Assembly: GCA_008363385.1 (NCBI GenBank)
Contig: RHKY01000044.1
Coordinates: 1-44,472 of the forward strand
Reading direction: 5' to 3'
Source of the DNA: Acidobacteriota bacterium
GTDB lineage: Bacteria > Acidobacteriota > Thermoanaerobaculia > UBA5066
DNA length: 44,472 nt
Below, one piece after another: positions 32,250-39,604 of this stretch (positions within the stretch are counted from its first letter, which is position 1; each line of letters starts with the position of its first letter). The position numbers and the translations under genes are program-made. Under the pieces are notes generated by a model that had not been told where the DNA came from, made no database searches, and saw only the letters and a program-made list of their open reading frames with translations.

Positions 32250-33052
32250 CAGCCGATCAGGTCCTCCGTCCCGTCCACCCCGAGGACGTTCCCGGTCATC
32301 CAGGCCGTCTCGGGCCGCGCCAGCGCCACGATCACGGCCGCGACGTCCTCCGGCCGCGTCAGCCGCCCCGCCGGGTGGACCGCCAGGCAGCGCTCGATCA
32401 TCCGGTCGTTCCCGGGGATCTTCCGGAGGGCCGGCGTGTCGGTGACGCCCGCGCGGATCGCGTTGACGGCGATCCCCTTCTCGACCAGCTCCACGGCGAG
32501 CTGGCGGCAGTTGCTCTCGAGGGCGGCCTTCGCGGCCGAGACCGCGCCGTAAGCGGGCCAGATCCGGTGCCCGCCGGCCGAGGTCATCGCGAAGACGTGC
32601 CCCCCGGCCCCGAGCAGCCCGGCCGCGACCACCTCCTGCACCCAGTAGACGAGGGAGGAGGCCATGACGTCGAGCGTCATCTCCATCTGCGCCTTCGAGA
32701 TCCGCTCGGCGGGCTCGGGGGCGAGGAACGGCTTCAGCGTCCCGAAGGCCAGGGAGTGGAGGACGACGTCGATGCTCCCCGACGGGCTCCCCTCCTCCTC
32801 GAGCGCCGTCGCCATCGCGGCGACGACCTCCCCGCGCTTCGCCTCGTCGGCGGCGTTGACGTTGAAGAAGACCGCCTTGGCGCCCGCGGCGGTGATCTCG
32901 GCGGTGATCCGCTCCACGTTGGGGAGCGTCGCCCTGCGGTCGAGGTGGACGCCGAAGACGTTCCGTCCGGCGCGCGCCAGAGCGATGGCGGCGGCCTCGC
33001 CGAACCCCGAGGACGCACCCAGGACGAGAGCCCACTTCCGACTGGTCGACAT
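32249..33052 (-). CDS. Enoyl-ACP reductase-type SDR (FabL/FabI-like)
   Basis: A 267-residue SDR that most resembles NADPH-dependent FabL. It has LGASSGFGEA (11-20) and, in place of the classical Y-x3-K, a Y-x6-K pair (Tyr168, Lys175 in YGAVSAAK) that marks enoyl-ACP reductases. TDTPALRKIPGN (204-215) and PAGRLTRPEDVA (227-238) also match the FabL pattern. It would reduce the enoyl-ACP double bond in the last step of fatty-acid elongation. A Tyr about seven residues before Tyr168, expected in FabI, is not evident. ATG 33052 is preceded by TAGTAT 8 bases upstream. It is coupled to the SDR gene. Confidence 0.75.
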   Translation of the reverse strand: MSTSRKWALVLGASSGFGEAAAIALARAGRNVFGVHLDRRATLPNVERITAEITAAGAKAVFFNVNAADEAKRGEVVAAMATALEEEGSPSGSIDVVLHSLAFGTLKPFLAPEPAERISKAQMEMTLDVMASSLVYWVQEVVAAGLLGAGGHVFAMTSAGGHRIWPAYGAVSAAKAALESNCRQLAVELVEKGIAVNAIRAGVTDTPALRKIPGNDRMIERCLAVHPAGRLTRPEDVAAVIVALARPETAWMTGNVLGVDGTEDLIG

Positions 33053-33060
33053 GGACGCGC

Positions 33061-33066
33061 ATACTA
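33061..33066 (-). promoter_or_regulatory. -10 hexamer TAGTAT of the FabL-like gene, leaderless-type
   Basis: TAGTAT (33066 to 33061, minus strand) ends 8 bases before ATG 33052. It sits in the 50-base divergent gap with the LuxR-type gene, which may use the opposite strand of the same AT-rich stretch. Confidence 0.4.
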
Positions 33067-33102
33067 GCAAGGGCCAGGAAGGCCGGTCGTGCGGGGGTTC
33101 GG

Positions 33103-33846
33103 TTGAGGCTGGAAGCGTTGCGGAGGCTCTGGGAACGGCTCCAGTCGTCCGGGGAGCGGACGCTCCCTCCGACGTCCGACTCGTACACCGACAGCGAGCT
33201 GGAGTTCGGGCGCCTCGTCCTGCCCCTCCTCGAGGACGTGGACGCCATGAAGCGGATGCTCGAGGAGCTCTCGCGGCGGGCGCGCGCCCTGGAGGTCGTC
33301 CTCGACCGGCTCCCGGTGGCGGCGCTCGTCGTCGACGAGGAGGGGCGGCTCCTGACGACGAACCGTGCCGCGCGGGAGCTCTTCGGCGGCCCCGCCATCA
33401 CGTCGCGGATCCTCGACGTGGTCCGCCGCGCGCTCCGCGAAGGGACCGAGCACGAGGCGCGCGAGGTGCCGCTTCCGGGGACGCCGCGCAGGCTCCGCGT
33501 CGTCCCGGCCGAGCCGGGCGGGGAGGCGGGCGGCTCGCCCGTCGACCGCCCCGGAGTCGTCTTCCTCGTCCCGACCGACCGGCCGCCGGAGGTGGACGCG
33601 GCGAGCCTCGTCTCGCGGTTCGGCCTGACCCGGATGGAGTCCCAGGTCGTCCGGATCGTCGCCGAGGGGGCGACCAACAAGGAGGCCGCCGACCGGCTCG
33701 AGCTCTCGGTCGAGACGGTCCGCTCCCACCTGGCGAGCGCGTTCCGCAAGACGGGGGCGGCCAACCGCGCGGCCCTCGTGGCGCTCGCCTTCGGGGCGCC
33801 CTTCGGGCAGGGCCGGCTCCCGGGCGGAGAGCCCGCGGAAGCCTGA
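33103..33846 (+). CDS. LuxR-type transcriptional regulator with PAS-like sensor domain
   Basis: A 247-residue regulator. An N-terminal helical stretch (about 1-70) precedes a PAS-like fold (about 65-160; LPVAALVVDEEGRLLTTNRA) and a LuxR-type helix-turn-helix (about 175-240; LTRMESQVVRIVAEGATNKEAADRLELSVETVRSHL). There is no receiver domain. The start assigned is TTG 33103, the only reasonable in-frame choice; translation signals are weak. It is divergent from the FabL-like/SDR pair, which are the natural candidate targets. The homocysteine methyltransferase-like gene follows 6 bases later. Confidence 0.8.
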   Translation: MRLEALRRLWERLQSSGERTLPPTSDSYTDSELEFGRLVLPLLEDVDAMKRMLEELSRRARALEVVLDRLPVAALVVDEEGRLLTTNRAARELFGGPAITSRILDVVRRALREGTEHEAREVPLPGTPRRLRVVPAEPGGEAGGSPVDRPGVVFLVPTDRPPEVDAASLVSRFGLTRMESQVVRIVAEGATNKEAADRLELSVETVRSHLASAFRKTGAANRAALVALAFGAPFGQGRLPGGEPAEA

Positions 33847-33852
33847 GAGCGC

Positions 33853-34776
33853 GTGGGCCCCGATCCGTTCGCCGGACCACCCCTCCTCCTCGACGCGGCG
33901 CTCGGGACCGAGCTGACGCGGCGAGGGGCCGACACGGGACCGCCGCTCTGGAGCGCGCGGGCTCTGCGCGAGGCGCCCGACCTCGTCGCGCGGATCCACG
34001 AGGAGAACGCCGCCGCCGGCGCGGACGTCCTGACGACCGCGACGTTCCGGACGCATGCGCGGAACCTCCGGGCCGCCGGGATCCCCGGGGCCGAGGCCGG
34101 GAGGCTCTCCCGCGAGCTGGCGCGCCTGGCGGTGACGCTCGCGCGAGAGGGGGGCCGCCGGGGCCGCGCCGCCTCGGCCCGGAGCGCCGCCCCGCTCCTC
34201 GTCGCGGGCTCCCTCTCGCCTCTTTCGGATTGCTGGCGGCCGGACCTCGTCCCGGAGGCGCCCGGGCGCCTCCGCGAGCACGCCGCCCAGGCCGAGGCCC
34301 TCGCGCTGGCCGACTGCGACCTGATCCTCGTCGAGACGATGGGGACAGCCCGCGAGGCCCTCGACGCCGTCGCCGCGGCGGCCGAGACCGGCCTCCCCGT
34401 GGCCGCCTCCTTCACGACCGACGGCGACGGCCGGCTCCTCTCCGGCGAGCCGCTCGTCGAGGCCGCGCGGGCCCTCCTCGACCTCCCGCGACCGCCCACG
34501 GCCGTCGGCGTCAACTGCGTCCCCGCCCGACGGGTCGGGGGCGAGCTGGCGCGCCTGGCAGAGGCCCTTCCGGGCGTCCCGCTCGCCGGCTACGGCAACA
34601 CGGGGCAATCGCTGGACGACAAGGACCTCTTCCCGTCCCAGCCGATCGACCCGGACGAGTACGCCGTGGAGGCCGCCCGCTGGCTCGCCATCGGCGCCCG
34701 CCTCGTCGGCGGCTGCTGCGGGACGACCGCCGCCCACACCGCCGCGCTCCGGCCGGCCGTCGACGCCGCCCGGTAG
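33853..34776 (+). CDS. Homocysteine S-methyltransferase family protein
   Basis: A 307-residue zinc-dependent methyltransferase of the MmuM/BHMT family, which moves a methyl group from S-methylmethionine or betaine to homocysteine. The three zinc ligands are present: Cys222 in GVNCVP and Cys288/Cys289 in GGCCGT. The N-terminus has LLLDAALGTELTRRG, the family opening. The methyl donor cannot be told. GTG 33853 is 6 bases after the LuxR-type gene, so the two are likely co-transcribed. Confidence 0.88.
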   Translation: MGPDPFAGPPLLLDAALGTELTRRGADTGPPLWSARALREAPDLVARIHEENAAAGADVLTTATFRTHARNLRAAGIPGAEAGRLSRELARLAVTLAREGGRRGRAASARSAAPLLVAGSLSPLSDCWRPDLVPEAPGRLREHAAQAEALALADCDLILVETMGTAREALDAVAAAAETGLPVAASFTTDGDGRLLSGEPLVEAARALLDLPRPPTAVGVNCVPARRVGGELARLAEALPGVPLAGYGNTGQSLDDKDLFPSQPIDPDEYAVEAARWLAIGARLVGGCCGTTAAHTAALRPAVDAAR

Positions 34777-34806
34777 CGACGCTTCGAGGAGAGGGAGAGG
34801 TCTTCT

Positions 34807-34880
34807 CCCGGGCCGCGGAGGGGAAGCCGCGGCGACCGCGCGGGTCTCCGCCCCGGGCCGCGGAGGGGGAGCCGCGAAGG
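34807..34880. repeat. 45-base-period direct repeat upstream of palindrome
   Basis: CCCGGGCCGCGGAGGGG starts at 34807 and again at 34852; similarity extends about 30 bases with a few mismatches (GAAGCCGCGG versus GGAGCCGCGA). It leads straight into the palindrome at 34887. The stretch from 34777 to 34806 holds nothing I can name. Confidence 0.6.
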
Positions 34881-34886
34881 CGGCGC

Positions 34887-34916
34887 GGGGGAACCCGGTC
34901 GGGCCCGGGTTCCCCC
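34887..34916. terminator. Palindrome GGGGGAACCCGG / CCGGGTTCCCCC between convergent genes
   Basis: A perfect 12-bp stem with a 6-base loop (TCGGGC). It lies 3 bases beyond the VWA gene stop and downstream of the methyltransferase-like gene, so it could end both transcripts. Its arms match the 18780 element exactly. Confidence 0.6.
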
Positions 34917-34919
34917 GAT

Positions 34920-36848
34920 TCAAGGAAAGTAGCCGCGGATGGTCTTCGCCTTCAGGCCGGGCTTCTTCAGCCGGACCTCGACGGCGCGGAACTCCCCCTC
35001 GGCCTTCTTCGACTCCGTCAGGTAGCTCGTGAAGTACTGGGCGCGGACCTCGGTCTCGATCCTGCGGTAGACCTCCGCGAGGTCCTTGGCGCTCCCGATG
35101 AAGAACGCGTCCCCCCCGGTGTCGCCGGCCAGCTCCTTCAGGCGCGACCGCAGGCCGACGTCGAGGAAGGAGACGTCCAGGCCGACGAAGTAGACCGGGA
35201 CGCCGGCCGTCCGGACGTACCGGCGGAGCGTCTCGTACTCGCTCGCCGAGCGGTTGTCCTTGCCGTCCGTCAGGACGACGAGCGCCTTCTTGCCGGCCAG
35301 CGCGCGGAACTGGTAGAGCGCCATGACGATCGAGTCGTAGAGGGCCGTCCCGCCGTCGGCCCGGGCCTCGGAGATCCCCCGCAGGAGGTCCGCCCGGCTC
35401 TTCGTCATCGGGGCCAGGAGCATCGGCTGCTCGCGGAACTCCATCACGAAGCCCTGGTCCTTCTCGGTCATCAGCCTCGTGACGAACTCGTTGGCGGCCT
35501 GCTTGACGACGGGCATCGACTTCTGCATCGACCCCGAGCCGTCCACGACGAGGCCGAAGGCCAGCGGGAGGGACTCGGCGAACTCGAAGCTCCCGAGCGT
35601 CTGCGGGACCCCGTCCTCCAGGACCTCGAAGTCGTCCTTGCCCAGGTCGCGCGCGAACCGCCCCGCCTCGTCCAGGACGGTCACGTTCAGCTCCACGAGG
35701 TTCACCTCGACCCTCGAGAGGAACCGCCCCTCCCCCTTCGTGAACCTCAGGTCCGAGAACTCCTTCCCCTCCTCGTCGACCGCCGTCGCCCGGAGGAGGG
35801 TCGCCCGCGCGAGCGTCGCGGCGGGGACCGTGACCTGGTAGGGCGGGGCGCTCCACTCTTTCACCAGCTCGGTGTCGGCGAAGAGCTTCACGGTCGTCGC
35901 GCGCCCGCCCGCGATCGACTGGACCGCCACCTTCACCTCGACGCCCCCCTCGGCCTTCTTCGGCAGCTCCAGGATCCGGACGGCCAGGCGCGCCTCCCGC
36001 TCGTTGATGGCCCAGGCGTCGGCGTCGACGAAGTTCCCCTGGCGGTCGAACCCGAGGGCCTTCAACGTCTGGCGCCTCGGGACCGTCCCGAGGTCGATCT
36101 CGACGGTGAACGGGGGGCGGTTGCGCGTCACGAGCTTCGTCTCGTCGAGGTAGAACTCCACCTTCGTGACCGGGGGCTGCACCTCCGCCTCCACGCGCAG
36201 GAGGCCGACCGGCACCTCCCGCTTGGGCGCGACGATCCTCACGAGCGGCCCCTCCGCGGTGACCGCCGGCCGGTTCTCCGCCTCCAGGATGACGGCGGGG
36301 GCCGAAAGGAACCCGGAGGCGAGGAGCCCCGCGTCGGTGGCGACGAACTCCGAGGACATCCGCGGGACGTCGATCGTGACCGACCGCAGGCCGACCCCGC
36401 GGCCGTTCTCCGCCTCGAAGCGGAAGTTCAGGACGAGCCGGCCCGGAGGGAGCGCGCGCAGGAACGAGATCGCGAGCGGCTGGCCCTCCGTGGCGTCGGA
36501 CATGTCGACGTCCACCGGGACGCGGAAGGTGTCCGCCACGGCCCCCTTCTCGTCCTTGGCCTCGCCCGCCACGAAGAAGGTGAAGACCCGCGGCCGGTCC
36601 GCCCCCGCCTTCCGGAGGTCGGCGCGCGACGCGGAGAGGAGGAACCGGACGACGGTCTTCTCGCCGCTCCGGCCCAGGAACTGCTCGCGGACCTCGATCG
36701 GGACCGAGACTCCCGCCCCCTCCGCCCGGGTCGTCTGCGGCGGGGCGGGCGGGGAGGGCTGGGCCGCGAGCGGCGAGGGGCGGGAGAGGAGGAGCGCGGC
36801 GAGAGGGAGGGCGAGCGAGAGGAGACGGCGGGCGGCGGAGCCGGGCAT
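34920..36848 (-). CDS. Secreted VWFA-domain protein, acidobacterial VWFA-related type
   Basis: A 642-residue exported protein. A signal peptide covers about 1-30 (ending LAAQ). Residues about 40-400 contain Ig-like beta segments (VPVGLLRVEAEVQPPVTKVEFYLDE and similar), followed by VELNVTVLDEAGRFARDLGKDDFEVLEDG, the hallmark lead-in of the acidobacterial VWFA-related family. The VWA domain (about 430-630) has the MIDAS motif DGSGS at 436-440, GGTALYDS and LTDGKDN, so metal-dependent ligand binding should be intact. The partner is unknown. ATG 36848 is chosen by signal peptide and a TAGGAT 7 bases upstream. This gene is the main taxonomic cue in the window. Confidence 0.88.
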   Translation of the reverse strand: MPGSAARRLLSLALPLAALLLSRPSPLAAQPSPPAPPQTTRAEGAGVSVPIEVREQFLGRSGEKTVVRFLLSASRADLRKAGADRPRVFTFFVAGEAKDEKGAVADTFRVPVDVDMSDATEGQPLAISFLRALPPGRLVLNFRFEAENGRGVGLRSVTIDVPRMSSEFVATDAGLLASGFLSAPAVILEAENRPAVTAEGPLVRIVAPKREVPVGLLRVEAEVQPPVTKVEFYLDETKLVTRNRPPFTVEIDLGTVPRRQTLKALGFDRQGNFVDADAWAINEREARLAVRILELPKKAEGGVEVKVAVQSIAGGRATTVKLFADTELVKEWSAPPYQVTVPAATLARATLLRATAVDEEGKEFSDLRFTKGEGRFLSRVEVNLVELNVTVLDEAGRFARDLGKDDFEVLEDGVPQTLGSFEFAESLPLAFGLVVDGSGSMQKSMPVVKQAANEFVTRLMTEKDQGFVMEFREQPMLLAPMTKSRADLLRGISEARADGGTALYDSIVMALYQFRALAGKKALVVLTDGKDNRSASEYETLRRYVRTAGVPVYFVGLDVSFLDVGLRSRLKELAGDTGGDAFFIGSAKDLAEVYRRIETEVRAQYFTSYLTESKKAEGEFRAVEVRLKKPGLKAKTIRGYFP

Positions 36849-36855
36849 GGGTCGG

Positions 36856-36861
36856 ATCCTA
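36856..36861 (-). promoter_or_regulatory. -10 hexamer TAGGAT of the VWA gene, leaderless-type
   Basis: TAGGAT (36861 to 36856, minus strand) ends 7 bases before ATG 36848 and there is no Shine-Dalgarno sequence between. The gap to dusB is 68 bases. Confidence 0.45.
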
Positions 36862-36916
36862 GCGGCTCCCGTGCCGCCCCGGCCGTCCTCCCGGGCGGGC
36901 GGCCCTTCCCGGGGCC

Positions 36917-37927
36917 TCACGCCGCGGCGAGCGCGGCCTGCCGCGTGAAGAAGTCGTCCACCGCCTCGAGGAACGCCTCCGGGCTCGGGAGCGACTGGAT
37001 CTTCCGGCGCAGCTCGGTGGCGTTCGGCACGCCGTGCGTGTACCAGCCGGTGAACGTCCGGAGCTTGCCCATCACGAGCTTCGGCTCCCCGGCGTTGTCC
37101 CGCCGGATCAGGTCGAAGTGCGCCAGGATGATGTCCCGCCGCTCCTCGATCGTGGCCGGCCGGTACTCCCGGCCCGCCAGCAGCTCCGCCGCCTGCCGGA
37201 AGACCCACGGGTTCTTCATCGTCGCGCGGCCGATCATCACGGCGTCGCAGCCGGTCTGCCGGAGCATCGCCAGGACGTCCTCGGGCGTCTCGACGTCGCC
37301 GTTGCCGACGACGGGGATCCTCACCGCCTCCTTCAGCCGCGCGATCCGGCTCCAGTCGGCCCGGCCCGTGTACATCTGCCTGGCGGTCCGGGGGTGGAGC
37401 GCCACCGACGCGACCCCCTCCCCCTCGCAGATCCTCCCCAGCTCGACGAAGTTCAGCCGCGACTCGTCGATCCCGGCGCGGAACTTCACCGTCAGCGGCG
37501 TCGTCGGGAGCGCCCGCCGGCAGGCGGCGATGATCTCCCGCGCCTTTCCGAGGTCGCGCATCAGCCCCGCGCCGGCGCACCCCCGGAGGACCTTGTTCGC
37601 CGGGCAGCCCATGTTGATGTCGCAGGCGTCCACCTGCATCTCCTCCACTCGCGCGGCCGCCTCGGCCATCCGCGCGGCGTCGGCCCCGTAGATCTGGACC
37701 GAGAGCGGGCGCTCGGCGGGGTCGAACCGGAGGAGGCGCTCCGTCCGCCGGTTCCCCCGCGTCAGCCCCTCGGACGAGACGAACTCCATCGTCACCAGCC
37801 CCACGCCGCCGGTCCTGCGGAGGAGGAGCCGGTACGTGACGTCCGTGATCCCCGCCATCGGGGCCAGGACGAGCGGCGGGTCGACCGTGAGGGGCCGCGC
37901 CGGGTGCGCGAGGCGGAGGCTCGTCAG
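36917..37927 (-). CDS. dusB: tRNA-dihydrouridine synthase (DusB-like), probable CTG start
   Basis: A 336-residue FMN enzyme that reduces uridine to dihydrouridine in the tRNA D-loop. Motifs: LAPMAGITD (FMN loop, 21-29), NMGCPANKV with the catalytic Cys108, and VVGNGD and IGRATMKNPW near the phosphate site. No ATG, GTG or TTG is found in frame between the upstream gene's stop and the first conserved block; a CTG at 37927-37925 overlaps that stop by 4 bases (CTGA), like the usual ATGA coupling, and gives family length. The CTG start is inference; the ATG in LAPM would remove conserved residues. It is co-transcribed with the secreted protein upstream. Confidence 0.88.
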   Translation of the reverse strand: MTSLRLAHPARPLTVDPPLVLAPMAGITDVTYRLLLRRTGGVGLVTMEFVSSEGLTRGNRRTERLLRFDPAERPLSVQIYGADAARMAEAAARVEEMQVDACDINMGCPANKVLRGCAGAGLMRDLGKAREIIAACRRALPTTPLTVKFRAGIDESRLNFVELGRICEGEGVASVALHPRTARQMYTGRADWSRIARLKEAVRIPVVGNGDVETPEDVLAMLRQTGCDAVMIGRATMKNPWVFRQAAELLAGREYRPATIEERRDIILAHFDLIRRDNAGEPKLVMGKLRTFTGWYTHGVPNATELRRKIQSLPSPEAFLEAVDDFFTRQAALAAA

Positions 37928-38829
37928 GGGGCGGGGACTCCACCGCCGGCCGCCGGCGTTGCCGGGGCGGCCGGCGCCGCGGGGGCCGCCGGAGCGGCCG
38001 GCGCCGCGGGGGCCGCGGCCCCGACGATCTCGAAGGCGAGCGTCGGCGCGTTGAAGGGACCGGGGAGGAGCTTGCCGTCCCGCGAGAGCGCCACGATGTA
38101 GCGGTGCTTGCCGGGGGCGACGTTCTCCCAGTAGAAGGGCCCGGGCGTCGTCACGGTGACCTCGGGCTGGTCGTCCAGCTTGTACCGGACCTGGCAGCCG
38201 TCCTGGGTCCCCTCGGGGGCCACCGTGCACCCCGTGACGAGGAAGTCGAAGAGGAGCTTCGCGGAGGCGGCGGCCGGGATCTTCCCCTGCGGCGCGTTGG
38301 CCGTCAGGAGGGGCGCTCCCGCCTCCGGCGCGTACTTCCCGTTCTTCTCGCCGACGTGGAAGGTCACCGTGGCGAAGGCTTTCGGCTCCTTGATCGACTC
38401 GTGCCACGGGCGGGCCGGGAAGACGCGAAGGGTGTGCGTCCCCTTGGCGATCCCGCGCAGGACGTACGCCTTCGTCAGGTCGAACTGCTCGAAGTGCCGG
38501 ACGTTGTCCAGGACGATGTGGACGTGCTGCCCGGTCTGCGTCTTCTCGTCGCGGTAGAGCTCGAAGTTCTTCAGCTCGAGCCGGATCGAGACCTCGCCCC
38601 CCTTGGCACCTCCCCCTCCGGGCCCCGCGCCGGAGGCCTCGGCGGCCAGCGGGATCACCTCGTCGGGCTTGGGCGACACGATCGTCAGCTCGACCGGCCC
38701 GGTCGGGCCGCGGCCGTCGACGTAGCCGGGGAGGGGCGACTTGACCTCCCCCTCGGCGGCGGCGGGGGGGGCGACGGTCAGGGCGACGGCGAGCGGGAGC
38801 GCGGCGGCGATCGCGTGGAGCTTGGTCAT
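37924..38829 (-). CDS. Secreted protein of unknown function with C-terminal Ala-Ala-Pro repeats
   Basis: A 301-residue protein with a signal peptide (about 1-25, ending PPAAAEG). Residues about 60-250 have beta-rich segments including TGQHVHIVLDNVRHFEQFDL and GIAKGTHTLRVFPARPWHES, and two Cys (GCTV and DGCQV) that may form a disulfide. The C-terminus is low-complexity with about seven Ala-Ala-Pro units, encoded by a 27-base near-tandem repeat. I do not recognise the family; the HVH pattern is loosely like DUF4399-type metal/lipid-associated domains. A strong AGGAGGTG ribosome-binding site lies 5 bases before ATG 38829. It overlaps dusB. Confidence 0.7.
   Translation of the reverse strand: MTKLHAIAAALPLAVALTVAPPAAAEGEVKSPLPGYVDGRGPTGPVELTIVSPKPDEVIPLAAEASGAGPGGGGAKGGEVSIRLELKNFELYRDEKTQTGQHVHIVLDNVRHFEQFDLTKAYVLRGIAKGTHTLRVFPARPWHESIKEPKAFATVTFHVGEKNGKYAPEAGAPLLTANAPQGKIPAAASAKLLFDFLVTGCTVAPEGTQDGCQVRYKLDDQPEVTVTTPGPFYWENVAPGKHRYIVALSRDGKLLPGPFNAPTLAFEIVGAAAPAAPAAPAAPAAPAAPATPAAGGGVPAP
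37967..38016. repeat. 27-bp-period coding repeat (Ala-Ala-Pro tail)
   Basis: A 23-base identical sequence begins at 37967 and 37994 (period 27, nine codons). It lies in the 3' end of the secreted-protein gene and encodes the Ala/Pro tail. Slippage at this site could vary the tail length in frame. Confidence 0.6.
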
Positions 38830-38834
38830 GAAAG

Positions 38835-38888
38835 CACCTCCTCTCGCGGACCGCGCGGGCCCGCCGTCGGGACTGGGACGCGATCCTA
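38835..38888 (-). promoter_or_regulatory. Promoter and ribosome-binding site of the secreted-protein/dusB unit
   Basis: TAGGAT (38888 to 38883, minus strand) would give a leader of about 46 bases ending in AGGAGGTG (38842 to 38835), 5 bases before ATG 38829. This contrasts with the leaderless-type starts elsewhere. Confidence 0.4.
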
Positions 38889-38941
38889 CCAGCCCCGGGG
38901 CTCGACCGGCCTCTCCCGCGCGACGGGACGCTGGACTCGCG

Positions 38942-39604
38942 TTAGCGCGCGGGAGCGACGGGGCGCTCCACCCGCCTCCAGCCCTCCGGCTCCTCGAACA
39001 GCTTCGTCGCCGCCCCCGGCCGGACGTTCAGGAGCTGGGTCGCCGTCCGGAGCCGCTTGCCGTCCGGCAGGATCTCCTCGCGCTGCCGCTGGACGACGAG
39101 GCGGTCGAGCGCGGGCGCCACCCAGTACCAGGTCGCCGGGGAGACGTCCGCGTCCGGGTCGTCGTCGAAGCGCCAGACGTGGCAGGCGTTCCCGCCGAAG
39201 GGCGTGTCGCTCTCGCGGGCGTACCGCTCCAGGCCGAGCTGGCTGGCCATCGCCTTCTCGCTGAAGCCCGGGGCGAGGGGGTGGTCGCGGAGGAACGCGA
39301 CCGCCTGCGCGGGCTCGGCGTCGCGGACGGTCTTCGTGGCGGGGTCCAGCTCGAAGGCCCGGCCCGCGCCGCCCCGGAGGACGTAGACCGGGAACGGGCC
39401 GGAGGGGAGCTCGCGGCGAAGGTCGTCGCCGCGGACCGCCAGCTCGAACTTCGAGACGACCTCGTCGTCCTTCAGGACGTTCACGGTGGCGCGGTAGCCG
39501 TGGGTGGCCACCCGGGGCGGCTCCCCGAAGAAGTCGGCCCCGCAGCCGGCCGAGAAGAAGGCTGCGAGGAAGACGGCGAGGTGTCTCCCGCGCGGCATCG
39601 TCAT
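38942..39604 (-). CDS. Lipoprotein of unknown function
   Basis: A 220-residue lipoprotein: a short basic N-terminus, a hydrophobic stretch and the lipobox FSAGC near 18-22. The mature part is beta-rich, with HGYRATVNVLKDDEVVSKFELAVRGDDLRRE near its start and CHVWRFDDD further on, a pattern seen in outer-membrane-linked DUF3108-like or LolA-like folds; no family is certain. The start is ATG 39604, overlapping the upstream stop by 4 bases (ATGA); ATG 39598 is an alternative two codons later. It is coupled to the toroid-like gene. Confidence 0.65.
   Translation of the reverse strand: MTMPRGRHLAVFLAAFFSAGCGADFFGEPPRVATHGYRATVNVLKDDEVVSKFELAVRGDDLRRELPSGPFPVYVLRGGAGRAFELDPATKTVRDAEPAQAVAFLRDHPLAPGFSEKAMASQLGLERYARESDTPFGGNACHVWRFDDDPDADVSPATWYWVAPALDRLVVQRQREEILPDGKRLRTATQLLNVRPGAATKLFEEPEGWRRVERPVAPAR

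Noticed and set aside
32664-37691. A 1675-codon plus-strand frame
   Set aside because: It crosses the real LuxR and methyltransferase genes in another frame and lies opposite the VWA and dusB genes; no domain is visible.
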